Positions 26,232 through 32,269 of a stretch of 32,269 nucleotides of DNA are shown here, piece by piece. Under the pieces are notes generated by a model. That model was not told the origin of the DNA and did no database searches. It saw only the letters and a list, made by a program, of their open reading frames with translations. This DNA comes from Clostridia bacterium (GTDB taxonomy: Bacteria > Bacillota > Clostridia > UMGS1810), in assembly GCA_017481205.1 (NCBI GenBank), contig JAFUPN010000037.1:1-32269 (forward strand), read 5' to 3'. How positions within the stretch are numbered: the stretch's first letter is position 1; the number at the start of each line of letters is the position of its first letter. The position numbers were made by a program, and so were the translations under genes.

Positions 26232-27128
26232 ATGATATGTATGAACGCACTTTTGTGCGATTTTGTAAACTATCTTGAAAATGACAGGAAGGTGTCGTCA
26301 AACACTCTTCAGTCATATACCAGGGATATCAGGCAGTATTTTGACTATGTTTCCGAAAATTCTCTGGATGTGCTCAGGATATCAAAAACCCAGATAATTA
26401 CATATATGCTGTATATGCAGAAAAACGGCAGAGCTGCAGCGTCGGTTTCCAGAAGCATGGCTTCGGTAAGGGCTTTTTATAATTATCTTATGTCAAAGAA
26501 CTATGTGGATACGAACCCTGCTTACCGTCTGGAAACTCCACGGCAGGAAAAGAAGCTCCCCTGCATACTCACCACCGATGAGGTGGTAAGCCTTCTGGCT
26601 CAGCCTGACAGTGTTGTTCCGCCTACCCCAAAAAGCATCAGGGACAAGGCTATGCTGGAGCTTATTTATGCTACGGGTATAAAGGTATCCGAGCTTATTT
26701 CTCTTGCGGTTGATGATGTTGATATATCTCTCGGTTATATTAAATGTATCGGTAACGGAACGGCAAGAATTATTCCTATAGGTCATGTGGCGGTATCTGC
26801 ACTGAGCAGATATTTAGGAGAAATACGCTCTGATATGGCAAACGAAGATGAGACAGCTCTTTTTGTAAACTGCAACGGAGGCAGACTCACTCGCCAGGGC
26901 TTCTGGAAGCTTATTAAGGAATATACCCACAGAGCGGGAATTGAAAAGGATATTACACCGCATACATTGCGCCATTCCTTTGCGGCTCATCTTATTGAAA
27001 ACGGAGCCGATCTGATTTCTGTTCAGGAAATGATGGGGCATAAGGATATTTCTTCGACACAGGTGTATACCAAGCTTGTGAAGAGCAGAATAAGGGATGT
27101 GTATAATAAGGCACATCCGCGGGCGTAG
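26232..27128 (+). CDS. xerD: XerD-like tyrosine recombinase with altered active site
   Basis: A 298-residue recombinase of the XerC/D type, which normally resolves chromosome dimers at dif. The N-terminal SAM-like core-binding domain spans about 5-90, the catalytic domain about 108-295. Present are H244-T-L-R247-H, H270 in M-G-H-K-D-I-S-S-T and the nucleophile Y279. Unusual: the first catalytic Arg, normally in A-T-G-L/I-R-V-S-E-L, is K151, and the beta-hairpin Lys, normally in G-K-G-N/S-K-E-R, is N175 (I-G-N-G-T-A-R). It may be weakly active, inactive, or a specialised paralogue. The ATG at 26232 or the one at 26241 could start it; both have weak sites. It is paired with spoIIM. Confidence 0.85.
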   Translation: MICMNALLCDFVNYLENDRKVSSNTLQSYTRDIRQYFDYVSENSLDVLRISKTQIITYMLYMQKNGRAAASVSRSMASVRAFYNYLMSKNYVDTNPAYRLETPRQEKKLPCILTTDEVVSLLAQPDSVVPPTPKSIRDKAMLELIYATGIKVSELISLAVDDVDISLGYIKCIGNGTARIIPIGHVAVSALSRYLGEIRSDMANEDETALFVNCNGGRLTRQGFWKLIKEYTHRAGIEKDITPHTLRHSFAAHLIENGADLISVQEMMGHKDISSTQVYTKLVKSRIRDVYNKAHPRA

Positions 27129-27139
27129 GGTAACGGGGA

Positions 27140-27292
27140 TGCAAAAATTGTCCGGACTGCAAAAGTCAGGAAATGAGTGGAATAATAAATATATATATAT
27201 ATATGTAGAAAAACATCGCCAAGACGATGTTTTTCTTTTATACATGTTGACTTTTGCTATCGACAAACTTCGCCTCTCGATGTACCTTTGTA
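27140..27292 (+). repeat. Direct repeat, unit 1, downstream of xerD
   Basis: About 150 bases beginning TGCAAAAATTGTCCGGACTGC, running through a terminator hairpin and ending at a GATGTAC-CTT-TGTACATC hairpin. Unit 2 at 27370-27511 matches it closely, about 90 percent from the hairpin onward by eye. An AT dinucleotide run (about 27189-27204) is found only in unit 1. Confidence 0.75.
27208..27241 (+). terminator. Terminator of spoIIM-xerD
   Basis: GAAAAACATCG (27208-27218) and CGATGTTTTTC (27225-27235) form a perfect 11-bp stem with loop CCAAGA, followed by TTTTA. It is an intrinsic terminator 80 bases after xerD. Confidence 0.85.
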
Positions 27293-27369
27293 CATCTTCG
27301 GGTGTCCCTCCGCTACGCTTCGGCTCAGTTTGCCGATTCCAAACAATTTTTCCTATCCCCTCGGACTGT

Positions 27370-27511
27370 TGCAAAATTGTCCGGACCGCAAAAGCCAGAA
27401 AATTAAATGAAGAAAATATTTATGTAGAAAAGCATCGCCAAGACGATGTTTTTCTTTTATACATGTTGACTTTTGCTATCGACAAACTTTGCCTCTCGAT
27501 GTACGTTTGTA
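27370..27511 (+). repeat. Direct repeat, unit 2, with a second terminator
   Basis: Second copy of the xerD-downstream unit. It contains the hairpin GAAAAGCATCG/CGATGTTTTTC (27427-27454) and the same TTTTATACATGTTGACTTT tail. The two terminators in tandem insulate the S10 operon from xerD transcription. Confidence 0.75.
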
Positions 27512-27677
27512 CTGAGATATCATTCAAAAAGTTTTGAACGAGTTTCTACCTATTATATATAGGAAATTATAAAAAATAGATAAGTGATGAAAATATGTAT
27601 AAAATGCCGAAAAAGCAGCGGAGATTTGTGCAGATTTAATGAAATTTTAAAATTGAGCTGAAATTTATGAAAAAAGC
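27512..27677 (+). other. AT-rich stretch before the S10 promoter
   Basis: 166 bases with no reading frame of note and only a short CCTATTATATATAGG inverted repeat (about 27550-27564). I see no further feature; it may help the strong S10 promoter as an AT-rich upstream element. Confidence 0.4.
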
Positions 27678-27706
27678 TTGCAAACGGGCTTTAAAAGTAG
27701 TATAAT
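27678..27706 (+). promoter_or_regulatory. Promoter of the S10 ribosomal protein operon
   Basis: TTGCAA (27678-27683), a 17-base spacer and consensus TATAAT (27701-27706). An A/T-rich tract lies upstream. The transcript start should be near 27713, giving a 250-base leader before rpsJ. Confidence 0.8.
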
Positions 27707-27712
27707 AATCGA

Positions 27713-27962
27713 GCGTGGCATGACATACGATGATGCAGGAGGTTACCGAGCAGACGCGGGTTTGCTCAATTTCTGCGGAGAATGTCCGGATCATGAATTC
27801 GGGCGGCAGCGTCACAGTACATTCTATAGGTGTATTATGCCCCCCCGGTACGCAGTTTTGCGCCGGGTTTTATAATGCATTTGGTACGACACACACGGCT
27901 TAGTGTGAGTTTTATGACTGCCGATGGCACCAAAAATACGTTATGTTAGGAGGGTACTATTA
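27713..27962 (+). ncRNA. Structured S10 operon leader, probable attenuator
   Basis: The 250-base untranslated leader has clear pairing: GCAG/CTGC (27735-27738 with 27773-27776) around GAGCA/TGCTC (27748-27752 with 27763-27767), then GAATGT/ACATTC (27780-27785 with 27819-27824), then the terminator-like hairpin at 27844-27871. Ribosomal leaders often bind one of the operon's own proteins to control it. The ligand is unknown here, and whether this belongs to a described leader family needs a covariance search. Confidence 0.6.
27844..27871 (+). terminator. Terminator-like hairpin inside the S10 leader
   Basis: CCCGG-TA-CGCA, loop GTTT, TGCG-CCGGG, followed by TTTT (27868-27871). This 9-bp GC-rich stem plus T-run has the form of an intrinsic terminator, yet lies about 90 bases before rpsJ. 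It would act as an attenuator if an upstream structure can prevent it. Confidence 0.6.
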
Positions 27963-28277
27963 ATGGCTAACAGTCAGAAAATCAGAATTAAGCTCAAAGC
28001 TTATGACCACCAGTTAATCGATCAGTCAGCAAAGAAGATTGTTGAAACTGCTGAGAGAACAGGTGCAAAGGTTGCAGGTCCTATTCCGCTCCCCACAAAG
28101 AAGGAAGTTGTTACAATCCTCAGAGCGGTTCATAAGTATAAGGACTCCCGTGAACAGTTCGAAATGAGAACTCACAAGAGACTTATCGATATTTTGGAAC
28201 CTACACCAAAGACAATCGACACACTGCTCAAGCTGTCACTGCCCACAGGCGTTGATATCGAAATCAAGCAGGTGTGA
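27963..28277 (+). CDS. rpsJ: 30S ribosomal protein S10
   Basis: First gene of the operon; S10 sits in the head of the small subunit. The ATG at 27963 follows TAGGAGGG and gives 104 residues, the standard length; the frame extends upstream to 27924 without support. Typical segments: [24 protein letters not shown], and [13 protein letters not shown]. It ends in TGA at the natural C-terminus (I-E-I-K-Q-V). A 104-base gap with stems follows before rplC. Confidence 0.98.
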   Translation: MANSQKIRIKLKAYDHQLIDQSAKKIVETAERTGAKVAGPIPLPTKKEVVTILRAVHKYKDSREQFEMRTHKRLIDILEPTPKTIDTLLKLSLPTGVDIEIKQV

Positions 28278-28381
28278 TTTGACCGGAGCAATTGCCCGGC
28301 AGCCGCTACATGAGATTGGCGGCGGGTCATGTTGGAGCACCTTAATGCTTCAACCAATAACCTAATAGGAGGAAGAAAGAA
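28278..28381 (+). promoter_or_regulatory. Structured gap between rpsJ and rplC
   Basis: Unusually long for this operon. TGACC (28280-28284) can pair with GGTCA (28325-28329) around GCCGC/GCGGC (28302-28306 with 28319-28323) and a GCAATTGC palindrome. GTTGGAGCA (28331-28339) pairs with TGCTTCAAC (28346-28354). The last 16 bases carry the AGGAGG site of rplC. A role in translational control is inferred. Confidence 0.4.
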
Positions 28382-29011
28382 ATGCAGAAAGCAATTTTAT
28401 GAAAGAAAATCGGAATGACACAGCTTTTCACAGAAGACGGCGTAGTAATCCCCGTTACTGTTGTTGAATCAGGCCCAGTTACTGTTGTTCAGAAGAAAAC
28501 AGTTGAAAACGACGGCTACAATGCCATTCAGGTAGGCTTCGGCGATGTTAAAGACAAGCACGTTACAAAGCCTATGAAGGGACACTTTGCAAAGTCAGGT
28601 GTTGAAAGCAAGAAGTACCTCAGAGAATTCAGACTGGACGATGACTCAGCTTATGAAATAGGCTCAGTTATCAAAGCGGACGTTTTTGCTGCAGGTGAAA
28701 AGGTAGACGTTACCGGTATCAGCAAGGGTCACGGCTATGCAGGTACAGTTAAGAGATGGGGAACTCACAGAGGTCCTATGTCTCACGGTTCCGGTTATCA
28801 CAGAGGCGTTGGTTCTTTGGGAGCATGTTCAACTCCTTCAAGAGTTATGAAGAACAAGAAACTCCCCGGCCACATGGGTGTTGAACAGGTTACTGTTCAG
28901 AATCTGGAAGTTGTAAAGATTGACGGTGAAAGAAACCTCATCCTTATAAAGGGCGCGGTTCCCGGTCCTAAGGGCGGAATCCTCACCATCAAGAATACAG
29001 TTAAAGCGTAA
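28382..29011 (+). CDS. rplC: 50S ribosomal protein L3, with in-frame TGA at codon 7
   Basis: L3 is an early assembly protein of the large subunit. The ATG at 28382 lies behind a strong AGGAGG site and reads M-Q-K-A-I-L, then TGA (28400-28402), then [13 protein letters not shown]. In the family the sequence is I-L-G-K-K-I-G-M-T-Q, so TGA stands where GGA (Gly) is expected. Everything after is normal for L3, including the [11 protein letters not shown] tip region, and ends in a usual terminus. The next ATG is at 28415 (198 residues left), but it has no proper binding site. Sequencing error, mutation, readthrough or reinitiation are possible. Confidence 0.9.
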
Positions 29012-29037
29012 GATATTTGGGAAAGGAGGACTAACAG

Positions 29038-29667
29038 ATGCCTAAAGTAGCTTTATATGATATAAAAGGAAATAACATTGGAGATATTGAGCTCAGCGAT
29101 GCAGTTTTCGGTCAGGAAGTTAATACTTCTGCACTGCACCAGGTTGTTGTAAACTACCTTGCAAACCAGAGACAGGGCACACAGAGCACAAAGACTCGTT
29201 CAGAAGTACGCGGCGGCGGTATCAAACCCTGGAGACAGAAGGGTACAGGCCGTGCAAGACAGGGTAGCATCCGTGCTACACAGTGGATTAAGGGTGGTAT
29301 CGCTTTGGGACCCAAGCCCAGAGACTACAGCTACTCAGTAAACAAGAAGCTTAAGAAGGTAGCTCTTAAATCCGCACTCAGCGCAAAGGTTGCAGCAGGC
29401 GAGATTATCGTTGTTGACGACATCACTTTTGATGCTATCAAGACCAAGCAGGTTGCAGATATGCTTGCAGCTCTCAAGGTTGAAGCAAAGGCTCTTATCG
29501 TTACAAACGAGAAGAACGACAATGTAGTTAAGTCTGCAAGAAACATTGCAGGTGTTGCTACAACATTCATGGGAAGCCTGAATGTATATGATATTCTTAA
29601 CCATGATGTAATGGTTATAACAAAGGACGCTGTATCAAAGATTGAGGAGGTGTATGGTAATGAATAA
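29038..29667 (+). CDS. rplD: 50S ribosomal protein L4
   Basis: A 209-residue large-subunit protein lining the exit tunnel; in some bacteria it also represses the S10 operon. It shows the conserved loop [23 protein letters not shown] and the family's C-terminal Y-D-I-L-N-H-D segment. An AAAGGAGG site precedes the ATG. Its end overlaps the start of rplW by 8 bases. Confidence 0.98.
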   Translation: MPKVALYDIKGNNIGDIELSDAVFGQEVNTSALHQVVVNYLANQRQGTQSTKTRSEVRGGGIKPWRQKGTGRARQGSIRATQWIKGGIALGPKPRDYSYSVNKKLKKVALKSALSAKVAAGEIIVVDDITFDAIKTKQVADMLAALKVEAKALIVTNEKNDNVVKSARNIAGVATTFMGSLNVYDILNHDVMVITKDAVSKIEEVYGNE

Positions 29668-29953
29668 GCACGATATCATTATCAAACCGGTAATCTCTGA
29701 AAAAAGCATGGATCAGTTGGCAGACAGAAAGTATACTTTCATCGTAAATATCAATGCTAACAAGATTGAGATAGCTAAAGCTGTAGAAGAAATTTTCGGC
29801 GTAACCGTTGAAAAGGTAAATACAGTCAGAGTACAGGGTAAAATTAAGAGAATGGGTGCTACATCCGGTAAGAGAGCTGACTATAAGAAGGCCATCGTTA
29901 AACTTACAGAGGGTAGCAAGACTATTGAATTCTTTGACGGAATGATGGCTTAA
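29660..29953 (+). CDS. rplW: 50S ribosomal protein L23
   Basis: A 97-residue protein at the tunnel exit, docking site for trigger factor and SRP. I start it at ATG 29660 ([16 protein letters not shown]), nine bases after GAGGAGG; the ATG at 29654 is too close to that site and the TTG at 29642 precedes it. The family motif [10 protein letters not shown] and the final K-A-I-V-K-L-T-E-G segment are present. The overlap with rplD indicates coupling. Confidence 0.97.
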   Translation: MNKHDIIIKPVISEKSMDQLADRKYTFIVNINANKIEIAKAVEEIFGVTVEKVNTVRVQGKIKRMGATSGKRADYKKAIVKLTEGSKTIEFFDGMMA

Positions 29954-29973
29954 TCGAAAAGGAGGAAAAGGAC

Positions 29974-30807
29974 ATGGCAATGAGAAAATTTAATCCTACA
30001 TCACCTGCTCGCAGATTTATGACCGTTTCTACATTCGAAGAACTTTCAAAGGTTGCTCCTGAGAAGTCTTTGTTGGAACCCCTTAAGAAGCATTCCGGTA
30101 GAAACTCATACGGTAGAATCACTGTTCGTCACAGAGGCGGCGGAAACAGAACAAAATACAGAGTAGTTGATTTCAAGAGATTGAAAGACGGTATGAATGC
30201 AACTGTTATGTCAATCGAATACGATCCTAACAGAACTGCTAATATCGCTCTTATTCAGTATGAAGACGGCGTTAAGAGCTACATTATTGCTCCCTACGAG
30301 CTCAAGGTAGGAGACGTTGTTCGCAGCGGTGCTGATGCAGATATCAAAATCGGTAATGCACTTCCTATAAAGAACATTCCTGTTGGTACAATTATTCACA
30401 ACATCGAACTGTTCCCCGGAAGAGGCGCACAGATGGTAAGATCTGCAGGTAACAGCGCACAGCTTATGGCAAAGGAAAATGGTTTCGCACAGGTAAGACT
30501 TCCTTCCGGCGAAGTTAGAATGGTAAGACTTGAGTGCAGAGCTACAATCGGTCAGGTTGGTAATATCGACCATGAAAATATGAAGATAGGTAAAGCAGGA
30601 CGTAAGAGACACATGGGTTGGAGACCTACAGTACGTGGTGTTGTAATGAACCCCTGTGATCACCCCCACGGCGGTGGTGAAGGTAAGTCACCTATCGGTA
30701 TGCCCGGACCTGTTACTCCTTGGGGTAAACCTACACTTGGTTACAAGACCCGCAAGAAGAACAAGCACAGCAACAAGTACATTGTTAAAAAGAGAAACGG
30801 CAGATAA
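29974..30807 (+). CDS. rplB: 50S ribosomal protein L2
   Basis: A 277-residue protein next to the peptidyl transferase centre. It begins [13 protein letters not shown] and carries [16 protein letters not shown] and the highly conserved [15 protein letters not shown] near residue 229. Length and ends are standard. An AAGGAGG site lies 8 bases upstream. Confidence 0.99.
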   Translation: MAMRKFNPTSPARRFMTVSTFEELSKVAPEKSLLEPLKKHSGRNSYGRITVRHRGGGNRTKYRVVDFKRLKDGMNATVMSIEYDPNRTANIALIQYEDGVKSYIIAPYELKVGDVVRSGADADIKIGNALPIKNIPVGTIIHNIELFPGRGAQMVRSAGNSAQLMAKENGFAQVRLPSGEVRMVRLECRATIGQVGNIDHENMKIGKAGRKRHMGWRPTVRGVVMNPCDHPHGGGEGKSPIGMPGPVTPWGKPTLGYKTRKKNKHSNKYIVKKRNGR

Positions 30808-30859
30808 TATAGCGGCTTGATTTTTCAAGCCCCCAAATTTCCCAGAAGGAGGTAGAATT

Positions 30860-31132
30860 ATGGGCAGATCACTTAAAAAAGGACCTTTCGTCGACGAAAG
30901 ACTTATGAAAAGAATCCTTGAGATGAACGAAGCAGGCGAAAAGAGAGTAATCAAGACCTGGAGCCGTCCATCAACTATATATCCTGATATGGTTGGTCAC
31001 ACAATCGCTGTTCATGACGGAAGAAAGCATGTTCCCGTATACGTAAGCGAGGACATGGTTGGCCACAAATTGGGCGAATTTGCACCTACAAGAACTTTTA
31101 AAGGTCACGCAGGCGCAAAAACAACAAAATAA
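30860..31132 (+). CDS. rpsS: 30S ribosomal protein S19
   Basis: A 90-residue protein of the small-subunit head. It begins [11 protein letters not shown] and contains [11 protein letters not shown] and the signature [10 protein letters not shown], then [12 protein letters not shown]. An AAGGAGGT site precedes it. A short CTTGA/TCAAG hairpin lies in the 52-base gap after rplB. Confidence 0.98.
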   Translation: MGRSLKKGPFVDERLMKRILEMNEAGEKRVIKTWSRPSTIYPDMVGHTIAVHDGRKHVPVYVSEDMVGHKLGEFAPTRTFKGHAGAKTTK

Positions 31133-31176
31133 TTCAAAAGTATATATCCTAAGTTTTCAGAGAGGAGGATTTACGA

Positions 31177-31524
31177 ATGGAAGCAATAAAGGAAGCAAGA
31201 GCTAAGTTAAGCTATGCTCGTATTTCTTCAAGAAAAGTAAAAATCGTTATCGATTTGATCAGAAATAAATCAGTTGGTGAAGCACTGGCAATCCTTAAGT
31301 TCACACCTAAGGCAGGTGCTGAAATCGTAGAAAAGCTCTTAAACTCTGCTATAGCAAATGCTGAAAACAACCACGATATGGATGTTTCCAAGCTCTATGT
31401 TGCAGAAATCTACGCAAATCAGGGACCAACACTTAAGAGAATTATGCCAAGAGCACAGGGTAGGGCGTTCAGAATCAGAAAGAGAACAAGCCACATCACT
31501 GTAGTATTGAAAGAAAAAGAATAA
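31177..31524 (+). CDS. rplV: 50S ribosomal protein L22
   Basis: A 115-residue large-subunit protein whose loop reaches the exit tunnel. Visible are A-R-I-S-S-R-K-V-K near the N-terminus and the signature [32 protein letters not shown] site precedes the ATG. It ends 17 bases before rpsC. Confidence 0.98.
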   Translation: MEAIKEARAKLSYARISSRKVKIVIDLIRNKSVGEALAILKFTPKAGAEIVEKLLNSAIANAENNHDMDVSKLYVAEIYANQGPTLKRIMPRAQGRAFRIRKRTSHITVVLKEKE

Positions 31525-31541
31525 GATAGGAGGAAAGAACC

Positions 31542-32225
31542 TTGGGTCAGAAAGTACATCCACACGGTGTTAGAGTCGGCGTCATCAAAGATTGGGATTC
31601 CAAATGGTATGCTGACAAGAAGAACTTCGGCGATATGCTCGTTGAAGACTACAAAATCAGAAAGTTCCTTAAAAAGTCTCTTTTCTCAGCCGGTATTTCA
31701 AAGATTGAAATAGAAAGAAACGACAATAAGGTTAGAATTCACATTCACACTGCTAAGCCCGGTATTTTGATCGGCAAAAACGGCGCTGAAAAAGACAAGA
31801 TCAAAGCAAGTGTAGAAAAGCTTATCAAAAAGAATGTTATTATTGACATTGTTGAAGTAAAGAATGCAGAAATCGATGCACAGCTCGTTGCTGAAAACAT
31901 TGCATCACAGCTTGAAAGACGTATTTCCTTCAGAAGAGCTATGAAGCAGGTTATGGGCAGAACAATGCGTGCAGGCGCTTTAGGTATCAAGACAGCTTGT
32001 GGTGGTCGTTTGGGTGGTGCTGATATTGCTCGTACAGAACATTATCATGAAGGTACTATTCCCCTTCAGACACTGAGAGCTGATATCGACTATGGTTTTG
32101 CTGAAGCAGACACCACATACGGTAAGATTGGTGTTAAGGTATGGATCTACAAGGGTGAAGTTCTTAAGACTGCAGCGGCAGAAGCTCCCAAGAAGCCAGA
32201 AAGAAAGAGCAAAGGTGGCAGATAA
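31542..32225 (+). CDS. rpsC: 30S ribosomal protein S3
   Basis: A 227-residue protein at the mRNA entry site. The start is TTG at 31542, behind TAGGAGGAAAG, giving the usual [11 protein letters not shown]. The KH domain contains I-L-I-G-K-N-G-A near residue 76, and the C-terminal domain [12 protein letters not shown] and [13 protein letters not shown]. The tail is Lys/Arg-rich. rplP follows after 2 bases. Confidence 0.98.
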   Translation: MGQKVHPHGVRVGVIKDWDSKWYADKKNFGDMLVEDYKIRKFLKKSLFSAGISKIEIERNDNKVRIHIHTAKPGILIGKNGAEKDKIKASVEKLIKKNVIIDIVEVKNAEIDAQLVAENIASQLERRISFRRAMKQVMGRTMRAGALGIKTACGGRLGGADIARTEHYHEGTIPLQTLRADIDYGFAEADTTYGKIGVKVWIYKGEVLKTAAAEAPKKPERKSKGGR

Positions 32226-32227
32226 TC

Positions 32228-32269
32228 ATGTTGTGACCTAAAAGAGTTCAATACAGAAGAGTAATGAGA
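32228..32269 (+). CDS. rplP: 50S ribosomal protein L16, 5' end only, with in-frame TGA at codon 3
   Basis: The window ends 14 codons in. The ATG at 32228 reads M-L, then TGA (32234-32236), then P-K-R-V-Q-Y-R-R-V-M-R. L16 proteins begin M-L-(L/M/S)-P-K-R-V-x-Y-R-R, so TGA replaces the third codon. The place in the operon and the following residues make the gene assignment safe. The next in-frame ATG is at 32264. The rest of the gene is outside the window. Confidence 0.8.

Noticed and set aside
27140..27511. CRISPR array
   Set aside because: Only two long units of about 150 bases with an internal terminator; no short regular repeats or spacers, no cas genes.
27097..27537. 146-codon frame over the xerD downstream repeats
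   Set aside because: It runs through two terminators and its internal protein repeat simply mirrors the DNA duplication.
28382..32269. UGA reassigned to an amino acid genome-wide, as in Mycoplasma or Gracilibacteria
   Set aside because: Six other genes end in TGA at natural C-termini, and no other long gene contains an in-frame TGA.

Overview
The window looks like a chromosomal segment of an anaerobic, spore-forming member of the Clostridia. I infer an uncultured gut or rumen lineage near the Oscillospirales, but the family is a guess. Supporting signs are the spoIIM-xerD gene pair, a CotJC-type manganese catalase, a type 2 ArgC, a clostridial S10 operon, AGGAGG-type ribosome binding sites, and large secreted LamG-like proteins. 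No tRNA, rRNA, CRISPR array or prophage was seen.

Layout. 1-417 is the 3' end of an IS1182-type transposase. 580-8181 lies on the minus strand: enolase, an HD-domain protein, a probable 37-residue membrane protein, a very large secreted GH99/WbsX-like protein with LamG-like modules, and an MFS transporter. 8556-13041 is an arginine cluster, argC-argJ-argB-argD, behind a strong promoter with ArgR-like palindromes. 13042-13594 holds no secure gene but several hairpins and repeats. 13595-16621 is a divergent module: a DeoR-type repressor facing a glycerol-1-phosphate dehydrogenase and a glycerophosphodiester phosphodiesterase. Next come a Mn catalase/CotJC-like protein (minus), a C_GCAxxG_C_C family protein, and a 1134-residue secreted protein built of four composite repeats. 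21785-24823 is a tightly coupled operon of a MarR regulator, an iron alcohol dehydrogenase and an aldehyde dehydrogenase. A 790-base repeat-rich gap precedes spoIIM and xerD. From 27678 to the end is the S10 operon with its leader: rpsJ, rplC, rplD, rplW, rplB, rpsS, rplV, rpsC and the start of rplP.

Most striking observations. (1) Two ribosomal protein genes of the S10 operon carry an in-frame TGA very near their start: rplC at codon 7, where a conserved Gly is expected, and rplP at codon 3, where Leu or Met is usual. TGA is the normal stop of at least six other genes here, so this is not a simple code change. Sequencing error, nonsense mutation, readthrough and downstream reinitiation all remain possible. 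(2) A dispersed short element with TTAGCCGAA...TTCGGCTAA ends occurs five times at or beside gene 3' ends. In eno and deoR its TAG is the stop codon. (3) The XerD-like recombinase lacks the expected first catalytic Arg (Lys instead) and the beta-hairpin Lys (Asn instead). (4) The S10 leader is long and structured and ends in an intrinsic-terminator-like hairpin before rpsJ, which suggests attenuation. No whole new defence or mobile system was recognised.
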